Numbered from the stretch's first letter, positions 24,339 through 33,675 are shown. The stretch is 64,000 nucleotides of DNA from Mesorhizobium sp. L-2-11 (GCF_016756595.1 NZ_AP023258.1:62001-126000); one strand, 5' to 3'. Made by a program: numbers and translations. The notes: generated by a model from the letters alone, not told the origin.

Positions 24339-24811
24339 GCCGCCGCCCTCCCCTCTACGGTATCCGCCGCTACAGCGTCGGCCGTCACCTCCTGCAGCAC
24401 TGCCCGCGAATAGCCATGCCGCGTGAGCCATTCCTCAGCGGCGGCGCGGTTGGCGGCAAGATGGACAAGCTCGGCATCGTCGCCGGCACGATCGAGGACA
24501 AGGACCGAGCCGATAGCGGGCCGCTCCTTGACTGCGAACTTCAGGTCGCTGTTCACCGAAAAGGACTGGTGGACGCGCAGGACGATGGTGCCCTCACTGC
24601 CATAGTCGCCCTTGTGCAAGGTGATGGAAGCCGGGATCGTCGTGTTGCCGATGCGGGCTTCCGCCTGCTTGCGGATCAGGCGGCCGCCAGAGTTGCGGTT
24701 CTCCCAGGCGGCGAGCTTCTTTCGATGCCGCTCCGGCGGGCGTGGGGATCCATCGGAATAAGTCACGATGGAAGCGAGGGGAACGAGGTCATAGATCAAT
24801 TGAGCGGACAT
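24335..24811 (-). CDS. Hypothetical protein heading a minus-strand operon
   Basis: 158 residues (MSAQLIYDLVPLASIVTYSD...). The N-terminal half is basic (RPPERHRKKLAAWENRNSGG), and the middle is beta-rich (GNTTIPASITLHKGDYGSEG). Its stop overlaps the start of the DUF7007-like gene, indicating coupling. No family is recognised with certainty, although similar proteins accompany DUF7007 and parB on rhizobial plasmids. Confidence 0.6.
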   Translation of the reverse strand: MSAQLIYDLVPLASIVTYSDGSPRPPERHRKKLAAWENRNSGGRLIRKQAEARIGNTTIPASITLHKGDYGSEGTIVLRVHQSFSVNSDLKFAVKERPAIGSVLVLDRAGDDAELVHLAANRAAAEEWLTRHGYSRAVLQEVTADAVAADTVEGRAAA

Positions 24812-24907
24812 GGTTTTCTCCGTGGTGCTCTTGGTGGAAACAAAACCGCCGCCGGTGATGTGCCGGCGGCGGGAAGATCGTTCGGAAGAAAATGAAGGGG
24901 CGCCGAT

Positions 24908-26347
24908 CTATTCGGCGGCCACCTTGTAGGCCTCAACATGCTCGTCGGTGAGGTTCTCGTCCTGTGCGGCCGAGTCCTCATCGACGTAGTCATGCGCCGG
25001 CTCGACGATCGCATCGCCATCGAGCTCGTCCTGGTCCGCCGGCGTGCCGTCCTCGTCGGGCTTGGCCACATTCTTCTTCAACCAGGCAGTGAGTTTTGCC
25101 GCATCGGGGGCGAACAGCGCCGAGGGGTGGACGAAGCGTTCCTCCTTGAAGTACTCGACCAGGGCGGCACGGGTATCTTTGACCTTCTGTCGGGGCAGGA
25201 CTGACGTGTCCGCGCAGGCACCCTCGAGCGCCGGCCGCGACAGGCACGACAGGAAGTCCTCCGTGCCCATGTTGGGCAGGAAGTTGTCCGCACCGATGGC
25301 GTCGCCGGCGACGCGGGACACGACGCCGCTGTCGGACCGGTTCTCCCGGCACGAGAGCACGTCGATTAACAGGGACCGCACGGCAATGCGCAGCGTGTCC
25401 ATGTCGAAGTCGAGCTTGCCCTCCTCATTGAAGAGCGGCACGGAATGTTCGGCAAGGCTTGCCGCCCCGAAATACGACATGTCGCGCGTGCCGGACGCCA
25501 CCGTCACGTTCTGCCCGGCGAAGGCGAGAACGAGCAGGGCCATCAGCGTGTCGTCCTCGATCGGAGCGCGTGACAGTGCCTCATGCAGCGCGTCGGTGCG
25601 CAGGTCGCCGATCATCTCCATCCCCTTGCGGGTAACATCGGGACGGGTCTTCACGACGATCGGCGCATCGTCACCGTCGACGACCCCGTCCTCGCCCCTC
25701 TTGCCCTTGGGCTTCTTCGCCTCGGGCATGCGATAGGCCACACTCTGCACCTTGCCGTCGCGATCGAGATACACGGCGGTGTGGTCGGACTTAGCCGGCT
25801 TGCCGTACACGCGCTCGGCCTTGGGCGGCAGCTTCGGCTCGCCCCACTGACCGGCTTCCACGATCACACCACGCTTGGGCAGGCTGTTCGCCATCCACTC
25901 CTGTTGCGCGCCGAGAAACGCCTCGACATCGGTGGTGTAACGGCTGTCCTGGTCGGCCGGCGCGAACAGGTCCTCGACCCAGGCGATGCCGTAGGCCTGA
26001 GCGAGATCGTCGCCGAAGCTGGCATCGCGCGCATACATGCGGGTCTTGGCGAGGCCGTTGGCGACGGCCCACCACGAGACCTGTGGATCGCCTTTGGTCG
26101 GCTTATGCGCCTTCCAGACCTCCTTCTGCTCCTCGAGCGAGGCGGCCGCGATGGTGCGGAGCTGGCGCTCGTCGGGCATGTCGCCCTTGGCCATATGATC
26201 CAGCATCGCCGGCAGCACATTGGCGAGCAGCCTCAGCTTCTTGATCTGGCGCACCGACTGCGCGAGCGCAATGCCAATCGCCTCCTCGGTCCAGTCGAGC
26301 GCCACGAGACGCTCGATGGCCCGCCACTGGTCGACGGGGTTCAGCGG
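24908..26347 (-). pseudogene. parB: C-terminal piece of interrupted parB
   Basis: The frame reads from PLNPVDQWRAIERLVALDW to the stop at 24908, about 480 codons. It contains the central helix-turn-helix region after the ParB nuclease-like domain (EEAIGIALAQSVRQIKKLRL), a long middle region and an acidic C-terminus. A stop codon precedes it inside element 3, so it lacks a native start; an internal start at 26305 is conceivable. Joined to 33190-32885 it restores 580 codons. The ancestral protein was a large plasmid ParB/RepB-like partition or nuclease-domain protein. Confidence 0.87.
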
Positions 26348-26459
26348 TTAGGTTATGCGTCAAGTGTCCTGTTGGCCGGATGGCGCTGATTCTTCAATCT
26401 TTTTGGCTGCGCCTTGCATTTTGGATGTATCTTTGGCGCGGAAGCGCAGCCCTCTGGTG

Positions 26460-27185
26460 TCAATCACGATGGCTTTCTCGACGGAAGCGATAGTCGCCCT
26501 TTGACGCGCGGAGTGCTTTGGCGATGGTCTTATTGATGTCGTCGAGATTGCAGGACTCCGGGTGGAACTTGCGGCCAGCCCATCGGTGCATGGCTTTGTG
26601 TTCTTCATGGTCGGGGTCGAGCCAAGCCTCCAGGAAGCTGGCATAGCCTGAAGGCCCACCAGAGTCTTCGGGAGGTCCTGAACGTGTAGCGGCGACACAG
26701 CGAGGATATTTGACGCTCTCCTCACGCGCGACGCGTTCCAGGCGCAGCAGATGACGCCAATTATCGCCAAAGTCGTATTCGTAGAGGATCGTAAGAGGGT
26801 TTTCGTCGGGATCGTAGGGAAAGTGAAGGTCGATCATCCTGACCTCGGTCGCCTCGAAGATCCGGCTGTCGAACAGACCGTCCTCATCGAACTCCGGGGC
26901 GCCGTAGATAAGGCCGCCGATATTGAACTGATGCAGATGGCTGTCGGTCCAGCCAAAGGCGGCCTGGAGAATCTCGTGGAGTTGGGCAAGGTTGAGTGTG
27001 ATTGGCAGTTCGAGAGTGCGGCTGATCTTGGGCTCGACGTCGAGGATATGAACCTCGGCGCGCACAATGAAGCTGTCTGGATCGAAGGGGTCAAGCATGC
27101 CGCAGATCATGCCGCGCACGATGGTCGCAGGCAATCGATGGGGAGACAATTTTCCTTCGACGAGCATGGCGACACGAAGTGGCAA
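26460..27185 (-). CDS. Plasmid pRiA4b ORF-3-like protein, cargo of element 3
   Basis: Up to 241 residues (TTG at 27185; ATGs at 27167 and 27110 are alternatives). The domain starts at RAEVHILDVEPKISRTLELP and runs through TLNLAQLHEILQAAFGWTDS, HLHQFNIGG and YEYDFGDNWRHLLRLE, the hallmark of the pRiA4b ORF-3 family. The family is widespread on mobile DNA and its function is unsettled. The start is 12 bases after the stop of the DUF6262 gene, so it is probably co-transcribed with the recombinases. It occupies the slot held by ardC in elements 1 and 2. Confidence 0.85.
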   Translation of the reverse strand: MPLRVAMLVEGKLSPHRLPATIVRGMICGMLDPFDPDSFIVRAEVHILDVEPKISRTLELPITLNLAQLHEILQAAFGWTDSHLHQFNIGGLIYGAPEFDEDGLFDSRIFEATEVRMIDLHFPYDPDENPLTILYEYDFGDNWRHLLRLERVAREESVKYPRCVAATRSGPPEDSGGPSGYASFLEAWLDPDHEEHKAMHRWAGRKFHPESCNLDDINKTIAKALRASKGDYRFRRESHRD

Positions 27186-27197
27186 CCGTAGACGACG

Positions 27198-27680
27198 TCA
27201 GGATTTTGGCCCGCGGGTGAGCGGCACTGGTTTCACAGCTCGATCGCGTTCGGCAATCAGGCGGGCGTTGTGATGCTTCTGCCGCGCAACCTCCGCTTCG
27301 GCTTCGAGAATACGTTTCAGCAGTACGGCGTTCTCCGTAACCCTGCGTCTTTCCTCGATCTGCAAGACCTGAATCAGAGCTCGCTGCTGGGCGAGTTTGT
27401 CTTCCCAGGCTGCCAGCTTCTCGGGGACGATCTTGCGATCGCTAGCGCGGCGCAACTCGTCGATCATCGACCGGTGGTTGGTGTAGATGGCGTTGCGGCC
27501 GACGTGCGCTTCGCGCGCGAGCGTCGCAACAGTGAGGCGGTAGGATCGTTTTTGCAGGTCCGGATGTGTGGGGATCCCCTTTACCAACCGCTCCAGAGCT
27601 TCCCGCAGCTTGCGGTTCGTGTTGCGTAGCCGCTTTTCGTGAGGCGTCAGCGCCGGCATTTTGCTGGTCTTACGCGCCAT
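27198..27680 (-). CDS. DUF6262/TnpC-like partner of the recombinases (element 3)
   Basis: 160 residues from the ATG at 27680, which overlaps gene C by 11 bases, just as in element 2; AAGGATG precedes it. A helix-turn-helix-like stretch (LTVATLAREAHVGRNAIYTN) is followed by a coiled coil (AAWEDKLAQQRALIQVLQIE). It is homologous to the 149-residue protein of element 2. A helper role in recombination is inferred from the parallel with Tn554 TnpC. Confidence 0.77.
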   Translation of the reverse strand: MARKTSKMPALTPHEKRLRNTNRKLREALERLVKGIPTHPDLQKRSYRLTVATLAREAHVGRNAIYTNHRSMIDELRRASDRKIVPEKLAAWEDKLAQQRALIQVLQIEERRRVTENAVLLKRILEAEAEVARQKHHNARLIAERDRAVKPVPLTRGPKS

Positions 27681-29544
27681 CGCGATCATCCTTTCCATGA
27701 TCCAGATCGCCAAGAATGCGATCGCATTCGGCAATCCGGACTTCCGCAAGTCTCCGGCTGATCGGGTCCAGCCCAGGGTGATCGAGAAGGCCGGCATTGC
27801 GATCCCGGCGCGCCTGCCAGACCGGCCTGTGCCTGGCTGTGACGGCGAAGTTGGCGCAGGACAGACAGGTGCTTTCGGTTCTCAGCACAGGGTTCGGTCC
27901 CCGCTCATCGCCGAAGCAGGCCGCGGTTTCGACACGGTAGACGCAATAACCCCAGTCACAGACACCGAGCCTGAGGTCGGTCTCCGCCATCAGGAAGGAG
28001 ACATAGGCCTGGACATCGCCGTCGCGCGTGCGCCCGCGGAAGCGGGAGCGCTCGGCAATCATCCGTCCGCCCTTGCCTGCAAGCTCAGTCGCCGTCAGCA
28101 CCTCTTCCAGGGCAGCGCGGGTTTCCTCCTGTGCATGCCGGTCGATCAGGTCGTCGAGCGCGAAGTCGGTCCCGACATAGCCGCGATCGGTCATGGCCCG
28201 GGTGACATGACCGAAGTGCGCCTGAAGCGCATGCAGGCCGGTCCGGTCGCGTTTGCCGACGAAGCGGGCGAAGGTCTTTCGGCCCTGATGGGTGTTCAGG
28301 TGCCAGGGTTCGCCCTCGTGGTCCGGCAGGCCGATGAACGGCGCAAACTGATTGTTCAGCCGCGATATAATCGTGTTGACGATTGGCAGGCTGATCCGGG
28401 CGGCAGGGCCGACGAGCCCCGTGCAGGCCGTCACCAGGAAGAGCTCGGATCGCCTGCTTTGTGCCCGCAGGCGGGCGGACAGCCGGTCCATGACCTCGAC
28501 CGCCCGCTCGACCGGCGCTGGAGCAACCCAGCGATGGGCTTGGCCATCGACACCGCGCGCCGTCTTGTAAATCTGTCCGGCAAGATAGGCGAAGTTCTCG
28601 CCGGCATCGCCGGAGCGATGCTGCTCGATACAGCCGGTCTGAAGGCCAAGGATCTCCGAGACCCGGGCGCCGACAAGATAAGCGATCACGACAAAGCAGG
28701 CGTCGTAAATGCGATTGGCAAGATACCGCACCTGCTTGGTGCTCGTGACGGGCGCCTCATACCAGGGAGTTTCCTCCCCGGGCAGCGTCGAGAAGGTAAA
28801 CGGCGCGATCGCGTCGGTTACGATGAAGCCGGCCTTCGTCTGGCTGATCCCCTTGGCAAGCGCGTCGTCATAGGTGGTCTGCGCCTGCAGCTGCAAAGCG
28901 ATGACGTCGTCGGCCGCCTGCCCGATCAGCCGCAGCGCCGCCGAGACCAGGGGCACGGCGATCGCGTCCGGCGTATAGGGCAGCCAGCCCCGGTCACGGC
29001 GAACGAACGGGGGCGCGATCCCCGGGAATGGATCGTCGATCGCCACTTCGGGGAACTTCGCACCCTGAAGATACAGGCATGTCAGCAAGTTTGCATAATG
29101 TTGCAGGGTCACGGTCATCACCGCCTTGCCCGGCTTGCTGCCCGGACGCTGCGCCATCGATGCCAGGAACCTGTCGCAGGCATCGCGATCGAGATCGGCG
29201 AAGCTGCGGTATCCTTGCGCCGCCATCCAGCGGATCAGCATCCGCAGCGTGTTGAAGACACGGACGATCGTCGACTCGTGAACGTTGCGGCGACCTGGAG
29301 GCGGGTCCAGCTTCAGGCTCCACAGGAACAGTTTGGCCGCCTCTCGCCAGTCAGCCCATTGCGGATCGCTGAACCGGCTGTCGTCGGCAAGGGCAAAGCC
29401 CCAGTCGAGCGAGAAGTCGCTCCGGTTTGCGCCGGGACGATGGCCGTCGAGATGCCAGACCTGATCCGACCACACCGAGCGCGCCGATATCCGGAGTGCT
29501 GGCCTTGCCGCGGCAAAAGGATCGGGTGCTGTGGACGCTTGCAT
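27670..29544 (-). CDS. Tyrosine recombinase C of element 3
   Basis: 624 residues, starting 3 bases after the stop of B. Arg I lies in AYLVGARVSEILGL, the His-Arg box in THQGRKTFARFVGKRD, and the His/Tyr region in AHFGHVTRAMTDRGYVGTD. The C-terminal ribbon has CDWGYCVYR and CLSCANFAV. It is homologous along its length to the C protein of element 2. It appears intact. Confidence 0.87.
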   Translation of the reverse strand: MQASTAPDPFAAARPALRISARSVWSDQVWHLDGHRPGANRSDFSLDWGFALADDSRFSDPQWADWREAAKLFLWSLKLDPPPGRRNVHESTIVRVFNTLRMLIRWMAAQGYRSFADLDRDACDRFLASMAQRPGSKPGKAVMTVTLQHYANLLTCLYLQGAKFPEVAIDDPFPGIAPPFVRRDRGWLPYTPDAIAVPLVSAALRLIGQAADDVIALQLQAQTTYDDALAKGISQTKAGFIVTDAIAPFTFSTLPGEETPWYEAPVTSTKQVRYLANRIYDACFVVIAYLVGARVSEILGLQTGCIEQHRSGDAGENFAYLAGQIYKTARGVDGQAHRWVAPAPVERAVEVMDRLSARLRAQSRRSELFLVTACTGLVGPAARISLPIVNTIISRLNNQFAPFIGLPDHEGEPWHLNTHQGRKTFARFVGKRDRTGLHALQAHFGHVTRAMTDRGYVGTDFALDDLIDRHAQEETRAALEEVLTATELAGKGGRMIAERSRFRGRTRDGDVQAYVSFLMAETDLRLGVCDWGYCVYRVETAACFGDERGPNPVLRTESTCLSCANFAVTARHRPVWQARRDRNAGLLDHPGLDPISRRLAEVRIAECDRILGDLDHGKDDRDGA

Positions 29545-29547
29545 CGT

Positions 29548-31359
29548 TCACTCCAGCGCCGGAAGGGTTGGCAGGGTCGACATTCGACGTTCGGCCTCTT
29601 CGCGCAGTCGTTCCGGGAAGTCAGGCAGGATGTTCTCGGTGAGAATGCGCAGGCTCGGCACATACAGAAGCTCGAAGCGGCGTGGATCGATGCGTTCACG
29701 CGCGCGCTCCAGTTCCTCCTTGGCCTGAAGAACGCGCGCCATGTGATCCGCATCGATCGGGATAACCAGTCCCGGGCAGCGCAGGCATCCGCCGAAGTGC
29801 CGGCAGATCCTGCCAGCCGCCGATCCCGGTGCTATGCCCGTGGCCGGGTTGAGGCAATCATGGCTGAACGGAACCGTCGCATCGCTCGCCAGCGCAATCC
29901 GGTCGCGTTGCGCCTGATCCTCGCCGTCCGCCTTCGCGCCGACGATCCAGCCGAGCATCAGCGCCTGCGATCGGGCGATGGTCTCGCGCTGAATGCGGCG
30001 CGTCTGCGGTCCCTTGATGTAAAGCTCGGTCGTATCGACGCGGGCGTGGTTGAGCACGTCCTGTGTCGCGACGATATCGCCGCCGGACGCCTTGTAGTAT
30101 TCGGTGGCGACGCTGCCCCGCAACAGAATGGCGGCAAAATCCGGCAAGAGTTGACGTGCGCGTTCCGGTGCGGCCCTGTTCCAGATGGCGATGCGGGCAT
30201 TGGAGCGTTTGATGAACGGCTTCAGGGCATGCGACAAGGTCGCCTCCGCAATCAGCGTCACCGCGTCCTTCTTCTCGCTCTTCACCAGAAACAGACGATT
30301 GCGGTCCTGCCGGCTGGATCGGGAGACGAGCGGCGCCGTCATCGCCAGCAACCGGTCAATCAGGTTCGGCGCCGCATGTCGCCGACGGCAATCGAAGGAT
30401 CGCCTTTGCGCGCGCTTCACCTTCGCGCCGGCCCGGGGCTTGGCCCATTCGACGATGACGCGATGCTCGTCGAGCGGATGCGCCACCTGGCAATCGCGCG
30501 CCATCATCCGCAGCGCGTCCGGATTGCCCGCCGTCTGGATCGCAATGGCGATGAAGAACGCGACGACCGTTTCGCCGGTCAGGTGAAGATAGCCGCCAAG
30601 ATGACGAAGCCCGCCATGGCGGTTGACCGCCGATATGCTGACCTGGCTGCGGAGCGCAAGCGTGCGGGACGGCAGGACGCCGTCATTCACTCGAGCAAGC
30701 GCCCGGACCATGTCGCAAAGTTCGGGATCGACGCCATCGACCGGGCCGCTCGTGGCGAGGATGGTCCGACCCGCTTCGAAGCGATCCCACGCCTCGTCAA
30801 TTTCCTCGTAGCACGCACGAAGGATTGCCTTGAGGTCATCGCCGCCGAGACGAGCCCGGGGATCGGCACTACGGTTCGGCCAGACCCGCCAGGGGAAGTC
30901 GATCCGCGACGGCAGCCGGGACGGATGCCGGCGCTTCGTCCAGTCGATCATCTGGCGAAGCTGCATCAGCACATTCGCCCGCGAGCCCTTCGACCAGGGC
31001 TGGTTCGTCTGTCCTGCGACCTGGCGATCCAGCCACGCGATATAGCGTCCAACCATCGCACTGGTCAGATCGTCGACCGACACAACAAGACCGTCTTCCG
31101 ACACGAAGCGCGCGAACGCCCGCAGCGCCATCCAGCAATGACGCTGCGTGTCCCGGCTCGAGGCGGCATGATGATGACGGAAGGCGTCGGCCAGAAGCAT
31201 CGTGATGTCCGATGGCAATCCGAGCCTGCCGAGATCGTAGCGCTTTGTGACCTCGCCCCAGCCGTCACGGAAGACGACGATGGTATCGGCTGGCTGATCC
31301 AGAACGATCGGCGCCGCAGCCGACAGCCTCCGGTCGATGCGCTCGCGTCTAATGGCCAT
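29548..31359 (-). CDS. Tyrosine recombinase B of element 3, with divergent active site
   Basis: 603 residues from the ATG at 31359, overlapping gene A by 11 bases. The Arg I region reads IQTAGNPDALRMMARDCQ without TGxR. FAAILLRGSVATEYYKA keeps the second Arg but not the His. VLNHARVDTTELYIKG supplies His and the likely Tyr. The C-terminus has GGCLRCPGLVIPID. The same two active-site losses as in the B proteins of elements 1 and 2 suggest a conserved, non-standard role. Confidence 0.83.
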   Translation of the reverse strand: MAIRRERIDRRLSAAAPIVLDQPADTIVVFRDGWGEVTKRYDLGRLGLPSDITMLLADAFRHHHAASSRDTQRHCWMALRAFARFVSEDGLVVSVDDLTSAMVGRYIAWLDRQVAGQTNQPWSKGSRANVLMQLRQMIDWTKRRHPSRLPSRIDFPWRVWPNRSADPRARLGGDDLKAILRACYEEIDEAWDRFEAGRTILATSGPVDGVDPELCDMVRALARVNDGVLPSRTLALRSQVSISAVNRHGGLRHLGGYLHLTGETVVAFFIAIAIQTAGNPDALRMMARDCQVAHPLDEHRVIVEWAKPRAGAKVKRAQRRSFDCRRRHAAPNLIDRLLAMTAPLVSRSSRQDRNRLFLVKSEKKDAVTLIAEATLSHALKPFIKRSNARIAIWNRAAPERARQLLPDFAAILLRGSVATEYYKASGGDIVATQDVLNHARVDTTELYIKGPQTRRIQRETIARSQALMLGWIVGAKADGEDQAQRDRIALASDATVPFSHDCLNPATGIAPGSAAGRICRHFGGCLRCPGLVIPIDADHMARVLQAKEELERARERIDPRRFELLYVPSLRILTENILPDFPERLREEAERRMSTLPTLPALE

Positions 31360-32506
31360 CTGGGATCAGCTCGCCATAGAGATAGTCAATGCTGTCGGCG
31401 AGGTCCCGCGCATTCAGCTCGACGCAGCGCAGGTAGATCGACGTGCTCTGGATCGAACTGTGCCCCAGCAGGACCTGCACGATCTTCAGCGGATTGAGGT
31501 CGGGCGTGGTCACTGCCTGCCGCTGCAGCTGCACCAGCATGGTCGTCGCGAATGTGTGCCTCAGGTAATGCAAGGTTCCCGTCACCCCGGCCGCGCGGAA
31601 CGCCTCTGCAAACGCCGCCGTCAATCGCGCCTTGCTGACGGCGTTTCCCTGGGTGTTGAGGAACAGAGCCGACGGCGGCCGATAGTCCGGCCGTTGACGA
31701 CGCAACGCCCGGACCTGCGGCGTGCGAACCTCGTCGATATAGCGTTGCGTCCGGTCGACCAGGCGGATCGGCGGGTAGATCGTGCGCGGCTTGTCGCCCT
31801 TGGTGATCGTCAGCGGGACGCCGATCAGGGGATGATCCTCGTCGTCCAGATGCGCCGTCTCCGGAACCTGGAAGACGGCCAGGCCGCAAAGCTCCTTGCG
31901 CCGCAATCCCGTCGCCAGCGCCCATTCTGCCATCAGCCGATAAGGCATGACCAGATGCGCGAAGACCCGGCGCAACTGGTCGACCCGCAGCGGCCTCGGC
32001 AAACGCTCGTGTTCGGCAACCGTCAGGATGTTCGCCGCCGCGATTCCAGGCCGCGCCTTCACATGCGCGAGGAACGATTGCCTCCGGCCGGAACCCACGC
32101 GAACGTCGACGAAGTGGAACGGCAAGACTTCGATCCAGCCGCGGCCCTGCGCCCACCCGTAGAATCGGCAGACCGTGCGAACCCGGTCATTCACCGTCGA
32201 GCGCGCATAGGGTCGCTTCGTATGCGGGCTCGGCTGCGACAGCATCCGGTTGCGCCAGGCCGCAATCTCAGCCTCGCTCACGCCGCGCCAATCGAGACCG
32301 GATTGTTCCAGACTGTCGAACCAGTCGTGAAGATGCTCGCCATAGGTCCGGACCGTTTCCGCCGCGTGGCTGCGGCCCGGTATCGTCGCCAGTTCCATCA
32401 GCCAGGCGAATGCCGGCTCGATGATCGCCATCCGCTCCGATACCAGAATCGGAAAGCCCGCCGGGATGGCGGCATAGCCCATCGCTGCCTTGATGATCCG
32501 CACCAC
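31349..32506 (-). CDS. Tyrosine recombinase A of element 3
   Basis: 385 residues from a GTG at 32506 with AGAGGA upstream; an ATG at 32482 is the alternative, and the frame is open much further. A complete active site is visible: ATGLRRKELCGL (Arg I), LHYLRHTFATTML (His-Arg box), and LLGHSSIQSTSIYLRC (His, Tyr). The core-binding region RTYGEHLHDWF aligns with recombinase A of element 2. It is the first gene of the operon and overlaps gene B. Confidence 0.87.
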   Translation of the reverse strand: MVRIIKAAMGYAAIPAGFPILVSERMAIIEPAFAWLMELATIPGRSHAAETVRTYGEHLHDWFDSLEQSGLDWRGVSEAEIAAWRNRMLSQPSPHTKRPYARSTVNDRVRTVCRFYGWAQGRGWIEVLPFHFVDVRVGSGRRQSFLAHVKARPGIAAANILTVAEHERLPRPLRVDQLRRVFAHLVMPYRLMAEWALATGLRRKELCGLAVFQVPETAHLDDEDHPLIGVPLTITKGDKPRTIYPPIRLVDRTQRYIDEVRTPQVRALRRQRPDYRPPSALFLNTQGNAVSKARLTAAFAEAFRAAGVTGTLHYLRHTFATTMLVQLQRQAVTTPDLNPLKIVQVLLGHSSIQSTSIYLRCVELNARDLADSIDYLYGELIPDGH

Positions 32507-32651
32507 ATCTGTCCTCTTTGCTCGCCGCCGTCCCAAACGGCAAAAGACACAGAACAGGGCGCAACCCCCTGCACAGCAACAAAGAAGACAGTTTCCCGAA
32601 CCGGATGTTATCTTGAGCGGAGCGCCTTCGGCGCACTTCTCTCTTTTGATT

Positions 32652-32669
32652 GCGAGGGGTTCCCCTCGC
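32652..32669. repeat. Leader hairpin of element 3
   Basis: GCGAGGGG-TT-CCCCTCGC is an 18-bp near-continuous palindrome upstream of recombinase A. It occupies the same relative place as the inverted repeats of elements 1 and 2. Confidence 0.6.
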
Positions 32670-32884
32670 GCTCTCCCGTTCGCCACGTGGCAGGGGTGCA
32701 GGACTTCGTCTACACCCCATCAAATAGCTTGTGGTGTCGCCGCCGCATCAAGCGTTGTCCTCGCTACGCTGCGGGAACGCTTGACCCGGACGTCTACGTG
32801 CCTTCCTCGATATGCCCCGCCAGTATCGCCCGGAACCATGACGGCCATGCGAACCAAACAGGACAGTTGCGACACAGAACCTAA

Positions 32885-33190
32885 GAGTTGCTCATGCGCC
32901 AGCGTTTCGGCCAGCGAGCGCATCGCCCCGCCATCCTCGGCGCGTTCGATCACCAGCACGGCTATCTCTTCGAGGCCTGCCGCAATCGACTGCTTCACGC
33001 GGCGATGACCGGCATCGATGACATAGCCATTGCCACCATCCGTTTCCGGCGCCACGACAGGCGGCTGCACGATGCCGACGGCGCGGATGGTCGCCAGCAG
33101 CAAGGCGTCAGCCTGCGGACTGGACTTCGAATGCCTCGCCTTGTCCGGGTTTTCCTTCAGCGCGCGCGGATCGACAAACTTCAGTTCCAT
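32885..33190 (-). pseudogene. parB: N-terminal piece of interrupted parB
   Basis: From the ATG at 33190 (AAGGAG upstream) 102 ancestral codons encode the ParB nuclease-like domain: ALKENPDKARHSKSSPQADA, VGIVQPPVVAP, YVIDAGHRRV (the GxRR box) and AETLAHEQ. At 32884 the frame enters element 3 and continues to a stop at 32720, making a 156-residue product that ends with unrelated sequence. It lacks the helix-turn-helix domain. The remainder is at 26341-24908. Confidence 0.88.
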
Positions 33191-33675
33191 GGGGATGCTC
33201 CTTCAAGCGGTTGCAGACGCGGCATCTGGCCGGTCCTTTTCCGTCTTCTTCCCGAAGACACCCCCCGGCCCGCGGAGCGGACGGGCCGGAGCAACTGCGG
33301 CCGAGCATCCCTGCCCGGCAGGACAAGCAGGGCTCTCAGCCCTGCGAAGGACGACGCGGCCGGGATCGCGAGCGGCGCGGTTGAGCGCAAGCGTCAGCGG
33401 CCCGCCCGATCTGCGAGCGGGCATTTTTCATCCTTTCCCTCTTCCCCTTTTTTGAAGCTTCCTTCCCTCACACTGGGAACACACGGCCATTACGACATTC
33501 AGCTGCGCCTCATGTACAGATGGCAGCGAAAAGTGTGATCTCGCTCAATGCCTTCGGTGGGCCGACAACTGAGGCACGACACCAAGTTCTTGTGGAGTAT
33601 CTGACGAAGCCATTCTGGCATCACAATAGTGCTCCACGGTTCGGCATATTTCAGGCTTTGATCCCAAGGTCGTTC
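33191..33675. other. GC-rich leader region upstream of parB
   Basis: Probably the promoter and long leader of parB (minus strand). It contains several inverted repeats. One is GCCCGC/GCGGGC followed by ATTTTT on the plus strand (33400-33428), a possible weak terminator. No gene is supported. Confidence 0.4.

Larger units (their letters stand above)
26348..32884 (-). mobile_element. Tri-recombinase element 3 (RIT/Tn554-like) carrying a pRiA4b ORF-3 gene
   Basis: A 6,537-bp element inserted in parB between the codons for His-Glu-Gln and Asn-Pro-Val. The termini are TTAGGTTATGCGTC (26348-26361) and, as the complement of 32884 downward, TTAGGTTCTGTGTC. The flanking cores on the plus strand are CAGCGG (26342-26347) and GAGTTG (32885-32890), which differ from each other. 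The cargo-side end also shares AAGTGTCCT with that of element 2. Content, all minus strand: recombinases A, B, C, a DUF6262-like gene and a pRiA4b ORF-3-type gene. Confidence 0.87.

Noticed and set aside
27661..31497. A 1,278-codon plus-strand ORF across element 3
   Set aside because: It is antisense to three well-supported tyrosine recombinase genes with active-site motifs, and its Arg/Gly/Asp-rich product has no domain. GC-rich antisense shadow.
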